Shown piece after piece: positions 12,101 to 23,307 of a stretch of 64,000 bases of DNA (positions within the stretch are counted from its first letter, which is position 1; each line of letters opens with the position of its first letter). The stretch spans positions 97,001-161,000 of the forward strand of contig JANAVB010004101.1 of the NCBI GenBank assembly GCA_029216955.1. The letters are read 5' to 3'. The notes beneath the pieces were generated by a model. That model was not told where the DNA came from, did no database searches, and saw only the letters and a list, made by a program, of their open reading frames with translations. This DNA comes from Iris pallida. Lineage: Eukaryota; Streptophyta; Magnoliopsida; Asparagales; Iridaceae. A program made the translations under genes and the position numbers.

Positions 12101-13127
12101 ACTGTGTATCGAGCACGAGGCCACGAGCAGCAGGGGAATAACTGTCTACGCGCGCGCGTGCACCCGCGTGTGCACGTGTCCAACCCGATACGACACGACC
12201 CCAAATCCACATCAGTCCCCCAAAAACGTGTAAGCGACATCAAAACGATAATTCCTATTTAAACACAATTCAAAAATCAATATGAAATGCCTGTCCATTG
12301 AGGCATTTCATCAAATACTTAGGTCTAGGGTCGGATACGTGTCCGATACGGACACGAAATGGTTCCACCTGGACACGAAATCAATTCCTATGGCTAGGGG
12401 ACACTTAGGACTAGTCCTACATACAAAGAAAACCAGAAATTAATGGAGTTTACATAGATTTACCTATTGGTGACCAAAAGTAAGAAAAGCCTCAAATGGG
12501 GGGTTCCTTTTGCTAGCAAACTTCTACAAATTAGTTTGAATCTGAGAATAACATATAACAACAGCAAGAACACATAATTTAAAACCTATTGCAATTTGTT
12601 TGAGGAAAAAAGGAGCTAAAATAGAATTTCTATGGATTTGTGAAGATGGAAACTCACCTCTTTCCAAAACTTGTAAAATTCTAAGGAGGCTAGCCCTAAT
12701 GGAGGAGATTATTTATAGGGTGGGAATCCCTAGGACTAGGCTTAAGTGGCTGGACACATGTGGATTAGGTCTAGGTTAGGTTCACATGGCTAAAGGGTTG
12801 GGCTTAGTCATTAATCAATGTTTCAAAATCACAAGTCATGACTTGTGACCAAAAGCTTTTTATTCTAATCTCTATATTCCTAATTGATTCTAATAACTAG
12901 AGTATGGTTAACTTAACTTAACCTAGGGTCTCATAATCTAACCAAGTCCAAACTCAACTAGGGTTAGGTTACCAAGCCAAAGCTAGTCAAAGTCAACCTA
13001 GTCAACCCCCATTCAAACAATTCCGAAATAAATTCTAAAAATTCCCATAAATTCCAATAAATTCTAATAAATTTAAATAACCCCAAAAATAAAAAAATAC
13101 CCTCAATTTAGAAATGTGGTAGTAACA

Positions 13128-14302
13128 AATATTAACTCATGCCTTGCCTCTAGACCCTTCTCGTGCCAACAACGTTAACCTATCAAGTCGTGTTGCCTTA
13201 CGACCCAAATCAATGACACAACTACACGATAGACTCCATTTCCGTGTGACCGTGCTACAAACCCTTGCTGAGGCCGTGCCTCAAAACTCAGTCAGACTTA
13301 ACCACATCGCCGCCTCGCGGCCCTCGCTACTTTGATCTCCAACCGACCCAATCAAGACTTGTGGGTTAAGTGTCACTCGACCGACTTTGCCTTGCGACAT
13401 CTCCTGACTTAAACTCAAGACAACTCAATCATAACATGCACCTTATATGCCGACAATATAAGACTCGACGCCACATCTCGTACCGAAGCACGTCGCCTAC
13501 ATTACGACCAAATCTTAGGCCCAACATTGTATTCAAATTATACACATACATTCAACTCGACTCCTTGATATAGTGCACTCATTACTCGACTCAATCCAAA
13601 GGCACACTCGCAGATTGCCGCCCGTGCCGACTCATCTATATGAGGTCACTAGCATGACAAGCTATCCTGAACTATAGCTTTTGTTAACCAGGGCCCTTAC
13701 AGCGCAAGTAGCGAGCCCCGTTGCAAGTCCCCGCTTAACACGTGCTATCACCCTATCACCCAGCATAGCTATACTGTGTTTCCTCCTAGGCCGAGTCAGT
13801 CCCGTGGCCCCGGGTTGTCGCTCGAGGAAACTCTCTCCTTGTCGATAAGTTGTCCAATGACCATGCAAGACTCGACACAAACTGACGTCTCACACAGTCA
13901 TCCTTCTTTCAGTGTTACCCTCTCTTCCAAAACCAATATCAAGCCTTCTATCATTTGAGAACCCTCGATGACCCACGGTTGTGAGCATTCTTTTCATGTT
14001 ACCATATCATTTCGTTCAAATCATAAATGCTTATTCGATAGTCCTTTCTCCAAAACTTATTAAATCACCCATGGTTCATGCCTTAAACACAAAGTTCGTG
14101 CATCGTGCCTCAAACCGACTTTCGATCTACGCGATGCTATCGCCCAAGTCATACTTTATATGATGGGCCTAGAGACCGTAAGACTATGTGGTTATACCCA
14201 ACCGTAGAACTCGTAGGACCGTGCTTGCTACCACTCCGATAGCCTATCATAACTTGCCTGACTTAAACGCACAACGACTCGACGAGCAAAGGCTGCGTCA
14301 GT
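13128..14302. other. Unassigned sequence between E1 and E4
   Basis: I see no convincing gene, LTR end or tandem array. Several short words with ctcgac or cgactc recur, and the short open frames here have no recognisable domain. It may be the pre-insertion locus or an old decayed repeat. Confidence 0.4.
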
Positions 14303-15322
14303 TGTCACTACCATATTTCTAGTTTGAGGGTATTTTTGTCATTTTTGGGGTTATTTGAATTTATTAGAATTTATTAAAATTTATGGGAATTTTTAGAATT
14401 TATTTTGGAATTGTTTGAATGATGGTTGACTAGGTTGACTTTGACTAGCAATGACCTTGGTAGACTAACCTAGGAGCTAACCCTAGTTGAGTTTGGACTT
14501 GGTTAGGTCATGCAACCCTAGTTAGACTAGAGTTGACCTATAGTTTAGTCATTTGACTCAAGTTAGAATATTAAGTCATAAGCCATGACTTATGGTTGAG
14601 CCATTAATCAATAACTTAGCCATAGAAGCCCAAAGCCCATTAGCTAATACCAAACCCTAACCCTAACATTACTTGGATGGCCACCACACCCACATAGGGA
14701 TTCCCACCCTATAAATATCCTCTTCCATTAGGTTAAGCCTCTTTAGGAAAGAATAAGTTTAGAAAGAGGTATTTTTCCAACTTCATAAATTCCTAAAAAA
14801 TCTATTTTAACTCCTTTTTAATCTAAACAAATTGCAATAGGTTCTAATTAGTGTTTTTTTGCTGTTGGAACTTGTTAATCTCAGTTTCATATCAATTTGA
14901 AGGAGTTGGGTGGCTTTTGGGGATCCACATTGAAGGAGCTTTTGTGTTGAAGAACACACATGTATATTCCTATCCACCCATTAAAATTAGGTTTTACTTG
15001 CATAAATACCTAGCCCTAGGTGTCCTAGTCCTGTAGGAATAGGGTTTATGAATTTTCGTGTCATGTACGTGTCCGTATCGGACACAGACACGTATCAGTG
15101 ATGTGTGCAAATGTTTGATGAAATGCCCCAATGGGCATTTCGATTTGTTTTTGTAAAAGTTTTTGAATGAAAAATGTCGTTTTGATGTGGCTTACATGTT
15201 TCTAGTGTCCTGAGTTTGATTCGAGGTTGTGTCGTGTCGGTTTGGGACACGTGCACACGCGGGTGGCCACGCACGCGCGGGCTGTGCACTTCCCCTGCTG
15301 CTCGGGGGCATTTGCACGTAGC
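14303..15322 (+). mobile_element. E4 LTR, piece 1 (reverse-oriented relative of the E1 LTR)
   Basis: Starts TGTCACTACC and is a diverged reverse complement of the E1 LTR end region (for example the gttgactaggttgactttgac words and the gaaatgccc/gggcatttc block). It is cut at 15322 by the Tat element. A plus-strand TATA box CTATAAATAT is at 14709-14718. It belongs to an element running left to right. Confidence 0.8.
14709..14718 (+). promoter_or_regulatory. TATA box of E4 LTR
   Basis: CCCTATAAATATCC, at the position equivalent to the E1 LTR TATA box. Confidence 0.55.
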
Positions 15323-16662
15323 TGTTTGCCATTGATTGTAAAAGTACAGAACAATTATCGGAGGACTGAACTTAGACTCATAATACAAACTCGCTTGTAC
15401 AAAGAAAGCCTAGGGACGAAAGCCTGGGTACAGCAATCTAAGTACAATTGTTTATTTTAGATTCTGGGGGGTGACGATAGAGGCTCAGAAAGGCGACGGC
15501 AGCCCTGCCTTACTCCTTGGACGATCGGTATGCAGCCTTGGCTCCTTATGAAAAGATGGTTGGCGTTGACGAAGAAATGCTCTTTTTGCTCCTCTGTTGC
15601 TCTCCTGGCTCTTCTCTCTCTCTCTCGGTGTATTTTCTTCCTGACTCTGTATTTTTTTATTCTTTTTATTGCCGGTCCTTGTGCAAAGAAATGATGTTGG
15701 CTATTTATAGGAGTGGGGTATGATCATTAGGGTTTGTTAATGATCATTTGTTTGGAATGTCGGCGCTCCTTCAATCTATCTGAACCCTTGATCCTGATTA
15801 CAATGAATCTAGGCCATTAATGCGGATAGCACCGAATCTTGTGAGCAATTAATGTTAACTGCTTTAAATCTTCATGATTGATTATACCAATATCCGATTG
15901 CTCGCCACGTGTCCCATTGGCTTGATGATAAATGATATGCCCTGATCTCAGTAATTATGATGATGATATCAAATATACTTGTTGGGATTCGGTTAAATCT
16001 TTGATTGATCCGATGCCACATATCTTAATTATGGGTCCCGCCAGAGCCGCATGGGATAGGCGAGACTTGAGCCGCAGGGAGATGATCTTCATGAACCGTA
16101 TAGGACAGCATTTTATTGAGCCGCATGGAATGAACCCTCAATGAGCCGCATATGTATAATCTCTACGAGCCGCATAGGCTAGCGTTGTATTGAGCCGCAG
16201 GGACTGGGCTCTTGGTGGGCCGCATATGGCTGATTTCTGCTGGCCATATAGGGTGACTTCTTAGTAAGTCGCATGGAGCTGTTCTCCATTTGAGCCGCAT
16301 GAGATGTGCCACGTGTCAATCTAGGACTTCTGTTGGATCGAGTCAGAGATTTTCTCTTTTCTCGAAGAGTCTGTCATTATGGAAGAACCATTATGACGCT
16401 TTATGTCAGAGCCGTCGTGGCTGTCGAGTCGTGTCAGGGCATTAAATGAGGCCACTACTCAAATGGCCAGCTGTAGGGGATGGATCCCGAGGGGGATGTG
16501 ACGTCGATTGGGCCGCATATTCCTGCTGAACCGCATGCACTCCCGAGCCGCATGAGACTGAGAGTCTTCTTTGAATTACATAAGGCAGCTCCTGTATGAG
16601 CCGCATGGGCTTCTTCTCAGAGCCGCATGGACCATTACTCTGATATTTTCCATGCTTCTACA
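15323..16662 (-). repeat. Tat 3' LTR
   Basis: 1340 bp, TG...CA ends: plus strand TGTTTGCC at 15323 and CTTCTACA at 16662, next to a polypurine tract. The minus-strand TATA box CTATAAATAG is at 15701-15710. The U3 part (16037 on) is full of GCCGCAT words at about 24 bp spacing. 15323 to about 16106 matches the 5' LTR copy at 52157-52938. Confidence 0.88.
15701..15710 (-). promoter_or_regulatory. TATA box of Tat LTR
   Basis: Minus strand CTATAAATAGCC. The matching copy in the 5' LTR is at 52531-52540, upstream of gag. Confidence 0.65.
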
Positions 16663-16790
16663 GGACCCCCTTCAAAGTTTTCAATTTATAAAATTAAAAC
16701 ACTTTGAATAAGAAGCATGGCCCCTTTCATGCCGTATAAGTGTCTCAACCGCATAGATTCATCTGACCGCATAGGCTCATTGCCACGTGT
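16037..16790. repeat. GCCGCAT minisatellite in Tat U3 and beyond
   Basis: The word (g)agccgcat(a/g)gg recurs near 16046, 16069, 16121, 16145, 16170, 16194, 16219, 16292, 16511, 16531, 16546, 16601, 16620, 16750 and 16766. In the first part the spacing is close to 24 bp. Between copies the sequence varies, so it is a degenerate minisatellite. The array continues past the LTR end into the internal region. Confidence 0.85.
16663..16680 (-). promoter_or_regulatory. Tat polypurine tract
   Basis: Minus strand AAACTTTGAAGGGGGTCC directly before the LTR start TGTAGAAGC. Confidence 0.85.
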
Positions 16791-16945
16791 CCTGACTACA
16801 TGTGCAAATCTTTATTAAATGCTCTTGATTCATTTTGATTTAGCGTCGTCTTTTGGGGGAGGATCCCAAGGGTCGGTTTTGCCTTGATAGCCGAAGGGTC
16901 GATCACGTCGTACGAGGCGTCGGTCAGTAATCCTTCTTTCTCTGT

Positions 16946-16956
16946 CTATAAATAGG
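16946..16956 (+). promoter_or_regulatory. TATA box of the antisense gene
   Basis: CTATAAATAGG, 80 bp before the ATG at 17036 and on the plus strand, opposite to gag-pol. The spacing suits a plant core promoter. Confidence 0.6.
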
Positions 16957-17035
16957 CGGGTGTTTGGTCGGACTTTAGATTTTTCTTGACTGAAAATTCC
17001 GTTCTTGTTTTCCTCCTCCAACTGACAAACAGCAA

Positions 17036-17843
17036 ATGGCGCCTAGGGTTTCCAAGACTGTGAAGAAGGCTGCGGCGAAGAGAAAGAAATCGGTTTCGTC
17101 GTCGACCGTCGCCCCCCCCCCCCCCCCCGTCCGCCTCAATATTCACGTCGCCATCGAAGGTAATAACCTATGTAGAAGATTGGGTATTTTGAAACCCTAA
17201 TAGGGTCCGCTCTACTGCCTACTCCGTGTACGCGATCACGTGACCCACATACACGTCCCTTGATCGAGCTGCATGGGGTATACCCCATGTCTGAGCCGCA
17301 TACGAGTTACGTGGTCCGCATACACATCCCATGAAACCCTAATAGGGTCTGCTCTACTGCCTACTCCGTGTACGCAACCACGTGCCCCCATACACGTCCC
17401 TTGATCGAGCCGCATGGGGTATACCCCATGTCTGAGCCGCATACGAGTTACGTGGTCCGCCTATACGTCCCATGCATGGGGTATGCTCCCTGTCGGAGCC
17501 GCCTGTGAGTTGTCTTTAAACGAGCCGCATGACTATTTTCTGAATATCTTTTTGTTTTGTCTTTCCATCTTTGGTTCTTTCAGTATCTCCACTGAACGCT
17601 GAGGTTACAGTCACAGAGGAACCGCTACCTCCTGTCATCGACCAGGGGTCTCCCTCTGTTAAGGAGGAAACGAAGAAGGAAGACTCGTCGTCTGCACAGG
17701 ATGGTCTCTCTCCAAGTGTCGAAACAACCGGGGGTGGTAGCTCGGGGAATTCTGATACTCCTATTCCAGATGAGGATCTCCTTCAACTGCATCCTTCCTA
17801 TGTAAGGTGGTTGAAGGAGTGGTATGTGCGCTCCTGTAACTAG
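17036..17843 (+). CDS. Two-exon antisense gene of the Tat element, unknown function
   Basis: Exon 1 is 17036-17159 and exon 2 is 17584-17843; the intron begins GTAATAAC and ends TTTCTTTCAG. Splicing leaves an in-phase frame of 127 codons ending TAG. Exon 1 starts MAPRVSKTVKKAAAKRKKS, a strongly basic N-terminus that could act in nuclear import, followed by a proline run coded by 17 consecutive C. Exon 2 is acidic and Ser/Thr-rich and ends LLQLHPSYVRWLKEWYVRSC. No known domain was recognised. Tat-lineage elements often carry an extra ORF here in antisense; this small protein fits that place. The intron contains a 142 bp tandem duplication. The C run makes the exon 1 frame sensitive to sequencing error. 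Confidence 0.6.
17191..17472. repeat. 142 bp tandem duplication in the antisense gene intron
   Basis: gaaaccctaatagggt starts copy 1 at 17191 and copy 2 at 17333. The copies differ at a few bases. Each contains GCCGCAT words and ggggtatacccc. Confidence 0.92.
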
Positions 17844-18459
17844 GTTTTAGGGATTCCTCGCGGATGTCTGTCTTCTGCCCGCATGTTTCTGTAGTTTGTG
17901 CCTTTCCTTTCCGTCTGAATGAAGTAGTGAAGAGTTCCTTTGGTTTTGTTTGTTAATTGTGTGAATGTGGCCGATCGTTTCAATGAATGGAATGTATTCG
18001 CTTCCCTCTTTGCTCGTAATGGTCATCTTTAACAGGATATTCTGTGTGAACTTTGTATCCTTAACATACTTCGTTATGGGTGTGGATGATAGTTTAGAAT
18101 ATGACCGGCATACGTATTCTGAAAGGGTAGGGTTATGTTAAGTCTGGGGATTTTATTTCCCAGTGGAACCTTTGCTCATCTGGGAGATGTGACGTCATTG
18201 ACTCCAGAAGCAGTGTATGGAACTAATCGATAGTTTGAGCGGTTGACTGTCCTGTTGAAGGATCATCCCCTGACATTGTGTACCTCTGAATCATAGTTGT
18301 TTCTTTGTCTTGTCTTGCTTGTTTGTCCTTTTATTTCTACTTTGTAATAGTGATATGATCTCGAAGGGTGTAGAACTTTCGAAAATAGACATGTTTCATC
18401 TTATCCCCTTTTTTTTCTCTTGTATTGGTGTTCACGGAACAGGACTAGCTAGGGGATTA
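17844..18459. other. Tat 3' spacer, no gene seen
   Basis: Non-coding sequence following the antisense gene. No repeats or motifs that I can support, apart from T-rich runs that could serve as 3' end sequence of the antisense transcript. Confidence 0.5.
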
Positions 18460-19200
18460 TTTGTGGACCTGTTATCCCAGGCGTACCTTGGTTTCAGGTA
18501 CGGATAACAAGTTTGGACAGGATGTCCGGAACAGCCGTGGCAAAGTGGTCATGGATGTTCTCGGTACTAAAAAAAGAAGGAATACCGTAGAGCAACTGGG
18601 CTCCCGGGGCATGGTGGGGTAGTGGATTTATTGCTAAGAAGCTTAGCAAAGGAATGTTTGTGGACCTATTATCCTTGGCGTACCCTGGTTCGGGATACAG
18701 ATAGTAGGGTAAAAGAAAAACCAACATATTTGCTCAGAGGTTATGAGGACATGGCAAGCATGAGGGTTTTACCGTGGAATCTTCCTGCTCAGAGGTAATG
18801 GGGACATGGCAGGGGAGGTTTCACGAAAGATATTTGTGGTCAACATCGGACATTTGTGGACCTATTATCCTTGTCGTACTCCGGTTGTGGGTACAGATAA
18901 TAGGTCGAAAGGAGACCGACATACTTGCTCAGAGGTAATGTGGACATGGCAAGCATGACGGTTTCTTCGATGGAGCCTTCCCACTCAGAGGTAATGATGA
19001 CATGGCAGGAGTGGGCTCAATGAAGAGGGGGTACATAGAACGACTCAGAGGTAGGAGAACGTGGAATTTCTATGTGAGGGGCAGTTTGTTTTTGGTGGAA
19101 GTGAAAACGACTCAGAGGTAATGAGGACATGTCCGTTTTCGAAAATTTGTGGACCGATTACCCTTTTTGTACACTGGGAGTGCGGGTATTGGATCATGAG
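18460..19200. repeat. About 195 bp imperfect tandem repeats in Tat 3' region
   Basis: The phrase atttgtggacctattatcc with a following gtac...ggata box recurs at about 18461, 18653, 18853 and 19146. The phrase gctcagaggtaatg.ggacatggcaag recurs between them. Spacing is about 192, 200 and 293 bp. Confidence 0.82.
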
Positions 19201-19259
19201 GGAGGATCTCTTCCAGGAAGAAATTTCAGAGGTATAATCATACGTAACTTACTATCTGA

Positions 19260-19585
19260 AAGAGTGACCGGAATGTGAGTTCAGAGGCACCAGCGGGTAC
19301 ATAACTCGGTAAATTAACATATTGGGAAAGTGGGAGTCCAGCGGCACCAGCGGGTACATGACTCGATAATCTGAGGGCGATGTAGGGGTGAGTTCAGGGG
19401 CACCAGCAGGTACATAACTCGATAATCTTGAAATATTGTGGGAGTGAGTTCATTGGTACCAGCCGGTATATGACTCGATAATGTTGTGGGAGTGAGTTCA
19501 TTGGTACCAGCCGGTACATAACTCGATAATCTGAAATGCTGAAGGTGTGAGTTCAGTGGTACCAACGGGTACATGACTCGAAGAC
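19260..19585. repeat. Short tandem repeats with a GTACC palindrome-like core
   Basis: Six copies of gagttcagtggtaccagcgggtacat(a/g)actcgataat with 45-60 bp spacing. The unit holds an inverted pair ggtacc/ggtac. It ends next to the integrase stop codon. Confidence 0.88.
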
Positions 19586-19602
19586 CCTGTAGCAAATGTT
19601 GT

Positions 19603-21102
19603 TTAGACATAATATTTCTTCAGGAACTTGCCGTTGACGGGCAGCATAAGCAAGTCTTCGTTTTGCTTTGCGAGACGGTAAGCACCGTTGGAGAATACCG
19701 TCTCAATGATGAATGGGCCGTCCCATTTTGGCTGGAATTTGTCGGCGGTCTTGTGAGTCATGACCATTGGCCTCCGGACTGCCAAGACGAGATCGCCTAC
19801 CTGGAATGTTCTGATTTTGACCTTCTTATTGAAGGCTCCTGAGATGCGTGCTTGGTACAGCTCGATCCTTTGCTGAGCTAGGAGGCGCTTTTCATCTAGG
19901 GCCTCTAACTGCTGCAGGCGACGTTGGTAGTTGTCATCTGTCGTTAATTGATGTGTGAAGGCGACACATAGTGAGGGGATCTGAGTCTCCAATGGGAGGA
20001 CTGCCTCACTCCCATACACCAGGAAGAATGGTGTATTCCCGGTGGCGGTTTAAACTGTGGTGCGATAAGCCCATAAGCATTCGCCGAGTTTCTCGTTCCA
20101 GTCGCGTTTGTTGGAGGAGACAAACTTCTTGAGAAGTTTAATGATTGTTTTGTTGAACGCCTCTGCCAACCCGTTTGCTGCCGAGTTGTACGGCGTTGAG
20201 GCGATATTCTGAATACGGTGCTTATCGCAAAACCGATAGAATGCGTGGCTTGTAAACTGCGGACCATTATCATGGATGATCCTTCGAGGCAATCCAAAGC
20301 GATAGATGACGTGATGCTTAAGGAAGCTGGTCACGTTTGAAATCTTAACTTCTGCGAGTGGGACGACTTCTGCCTATTTGGAGAAGTAATCAGTGATCGC
20401 GAGTATGAAGCGATGTCCTCGGGAGGAAGGTGGGGTGATTGGACCAATGATGTCCATTCCCCATGCTTCGAAAGGCCAGGACGCCACCGTCGGATGTAAA
20501 AATTCGGATGGTTGGTGAACAAAGTCCGCGTGGACTTGGCAAGCTTTGTATTTTCTAGCATAATCTATCGCGTCTGCCACCATTGTGGGCCAATAGTAGC
20601 CCATTCGGCGAAGGCGGTCTTGCAGTTTCGGGCCGGGCTGGTGGGTCCCGCAGACACCGTCATGAGCTTCTCGCACGGCTTCTTTGGCTTCTGCGTTCGA
20701 CAAGAACCGGAGTAATAATCCGTCGTAGGAGCGGCGATACAGCATTTTCGTCTTTGCATCGTAGAAGAATCTGAGAGAACGCCTTCTGATGGAAATGGCT
20801 TCCTTTGGGTTCTCAGGCAGGATGTCGTAGACGACGAAGTCAATGAATGGTTGTCTCCAATCCGGGGCGTCACCGATCATCTGTGCTGAATAACTTACGA
20901 CGAACTGCACATTATTTTTGGGACATACCAGTTCATGGCCTATCACTTCCACGGTTTGTCGATCATAATTTGGAACTGCTAGGGAAGCGGCAAGACCAGC
21001 TAGGGCATCGACTTCAATATTTTGGAGTCTGGGGACGTGCTCGATGAAGAACCCCTCAAATGCCGAGATGATATTGATCGCTATTTGATGATAAGGGATC
21101 AT
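19603..21102 (-). pseudogene. Tat integrase
   Basis: Three minus-strand open segments (19603-20019, 20050-20334, 20374-21102), all in one frame and separated only by stop codons. Segment 1 starts with the end of the second RNase H (EHVPRLQNIEVDALAGLA), then the zinc-binding region and the first Asp (WGMDIIGPI). Segment 2 has the second Asp (IIHDNGPQFTS) and Glu region (NGLAEAFNKTI). Segment 3 has the C-terminal barrel (FQVGDLVLAVRRP, KWDGPFII). One stop replaces the usual Trp in SKWAE. No frameshift is seen. Confidence 0.92.
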
Positions 21103-21201
21103 GTCTTCATGGCAGACCTCGTACGAACCCCGGATCTGATTGACGATTAGTTGGGAATCGCCGTATGCTTCAAGGTATTCTACCCCCAGTTCTCTTGCAA
21201 G

Positions 21202-22905
21202 TTAGAGGCCAATGACCAGAGCGTTATACTCGGCCACATTATTGGAGCAGGGTTCTGTGAGGGAGTAAGCGCGATTGATCACCAGCCCAGTAGGAGAAAT
21301 CAATACTACTCCGACCCCAACGACGATGTTTCCCTTGGGTCCGGTTCTTGAAGCGCCATCGAAGAACATCCGCCATATGTTATCGTGGGTGGCTGTATTC
21401 GAATCGGCGACCTCATCTGGGATCTCTTCATATATTCTGGATGACTCCGATCCTGGGTGGGCTGCTAAGAAATTTGCCAGGGCTTGGCCCTTGACGGCCT
21501 TCTGCGGGACGAAGATCATATGATAAGGGGACAACAGTATTGCCCATGTGGCGAGGCGAGAGCTGAGTGCCCCTGGTTTAGTCATGAGGACTCTGAGAGT
21601 GTTGACTCGGGAGATCACATGTATGGTTTGCCCTGTGACGTAGTGCCGCGTCTTTTGAATGGCGAACACCAGGGCGAGGCACTCCTTCTCCACAGCGGTG
21701 TATCGATGTTCTGGCCCAATCATCATTCGGCTGAGGTAATATATGGCCTGTTCGTGGCCTGCGTCATTGTTTTGTGCCAGCAGGGCACCAAGGGAGTGTT
21801 CCATTGCTCGTACGTAGAGCAGGAATGGTTTTCCAGGGACCGGGGCCACCAAAACTGGAGGATTTGATAAGTATTCCTTGATGCTGTCGAAAGCACGCTG
21901 ACATTCCTCGTCCCATACGAATGAGACTCCTTTCTTCATGAGGTGTGTGAACGGTCGGCATCGTCCGGAGAGGTTGGAAATGAACCTTCTGATGTAAGCT
22001 AACCTCCCTTGAAGGCCTCTGAGTTCGCGGAGATTTTTTGGGGGACCCATCTTCATGATTGTTTTTGTCTTTTCAGGGTCTACATGGATACCCTTTGCAG
22101 TGATGATGAAGCCTAAGAACTTCCCGCTGGATACGCCCAGGAAGGACTTCGTAGGGTTCATTTTCAAATTGTGCGTTCTCATTAGGTCGAATACCGTCCT
22201 TAGATCCTGCAGATGGTCTCCTTTGCTACAGCTCTTGACGGCTATATCATCAACATAGCACTCCACCGTCTTGCGTAAGTGGTCTCTGAAGATGATGCTC
22301 ATAGCTCTTTGGTATGTGGCGCTAGCATTCTTTAAACCAAAAGGCATGACTGTGTAGCAGTACGTGCCAATCGGTGTTCGGAATGACGTATGCTTTTCGT
22401 CGTCAGGAAACATTTTGATTTGATTGTACCCCGAGAATCCATCCATGAATGACATACGTTCAAAGCCGCATGTGTTGTCGATCATGATGTCCGTGATAGG
22501 AAGGGGAAATTTATCTTTGGGGCATGCCTCGTTCAGGTTGCGGAAGTCGATACAGATTCGAATCTTTCCATTCTTCTTGAGGACGGGTACTATATTGGCG
22601 ACCCAATCAGGATGTTGCTCCTCACAAATGAAGCTGCTGGCTATTAGTTTATTGACCTCGGCTTCAATCGCGTCCATGATGCTTGGACGGAAGCGTCTCT
22701 GTTGTTGCTTGACCGGCTTCGCGTCTGGTCGAATGTTAAGTTTATGAAGAGCGATGTCAGGATTTAACCCTAGCATGTCTTCGTAGCTCCAGGCGAACAC
22801 ATCAATATACTCTTTGACAAGTTCTAACAGCGACTCCCGTTCTTCGTCCGTTAGGCTTTTACTGATGAAGATCGGTTTTGGAGAAGATTCGCTGCCGAGA
22901 TCCAC
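21202..22905 (-). pseudogene. Tat reverse transcriptase, RNase H and archaeal-type RNase H
   Basis: 567-residue minus-strand frame. RT motifs: RICIDFRNLNEACPKD, VMPFGLKNASATYQRAM, and the catalytic CYVDDIAVKS. RNase H follows (SLGALLAQNND, AVEKECLALVFAIQKTRHY). Then comes a second RNase H start WRMFFDGASRTG and SNNVAEYNALVIGL. The paired RNase H domains are diagnostic of the Tat lineage. The frame stops within the second RNase H at 21202, but the same frame resumes at 21199. Confidence 0.94.
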
Positions 22906-22947
22906 TTGTGTGACCTCATCTTCAGTAGGGGGTTCTCTTAGTTCGAA

Positions 22948-23274
22948 TCACTTTTTCCATTGTGTGTCTAATTGTTGGGCCCATGGCTCTAGCTCGAGGA
23001 TTTCGGGGATGTCTTCATCTTCTTCGTAAGCATCGACGAACGCCATGTTGACTGACATGACTTGTCTGAATACATCCCCGATGCTGGTATCTGAGTCAGA
23101 AGTTGGTGATCCGGTTGAATGTAACTGCCAGTCGCATTCTTCGTCTGAACTTTCCAGGGTCGTAGTAGGCGTTACATACCCTAACCCGCATCGAGTTTTG
23201 TTGTAATAGTTCCGTGGTTTGCCTGCCGGGACTGGCAGCTTCAAAGGTAATTGTCGCCCAGTGCCATAGTTCAA
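22948..23274 (-). pseudogene. Tat PR-RT linker segment
   Basis: In phase with both the upstream and downstream frames. Acidic (DAYEEDEDIPEILELE) and rich in Ser/Asp, as expected for the spacer before RT in Tat elements. Two TAG stops lie between it and the protease frame at about 23300. Confidence 0.75.
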
Positions 23275-23307
23275 CCCTGGCGTCGTCTCCAGATTATACC
23301 CCTATTT

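Larger units (their letters stand above)
1..13127 (-). mobile_element. E1: Tekay-like Ty3 chromovirus, minus strand, 3' LTR truncated by window edge
   Basis: Two long direct repeats (1-3201 and 8242-13127) flank minus-strand gag, protease, reverse transcriptase, RNase H, integrase and chromodomain reading frames in the Ty3 order. LTRs start TGTCACGACC and end GTGACA or GTAACA. A purine-rich tract lies beside the left LTR and a primer-binding site beside the right one, so the right LTR is the 5' LTR. The C-terminal chromodomain after the integrase is the mark of chromoviruses; the long LTRs and the chromodomain style suggest the Tekay/Del clade. Coding frames carry several stops and frameshifts, so the copy is defective. 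The left TSD lies outside the window; the base run after the right LTR is aatat. Confidence 0.9.
8242..13127 (-). repeat. E1 5' LTR (right copy), with internal replacement
   Basis: Starts TGTCACGACCCGCACC and ends GGTAGTAACA. Collinear with the left copy to about 10430, then foreign sequence to 12100, then collinear again from 12101 (left base 2176). 665 bp of the left LTR have no counterpart here. The TATA box is at 12710-12720. Confidence 0.88.

Noticed and set aside
16037..16790. Regularly spaced GCCGCAT words as a CRISPR-like array
   Set aside because: Repeat is only 7-10 bp, spacing is variable, spacers are related, and the setting is a plant LTR.
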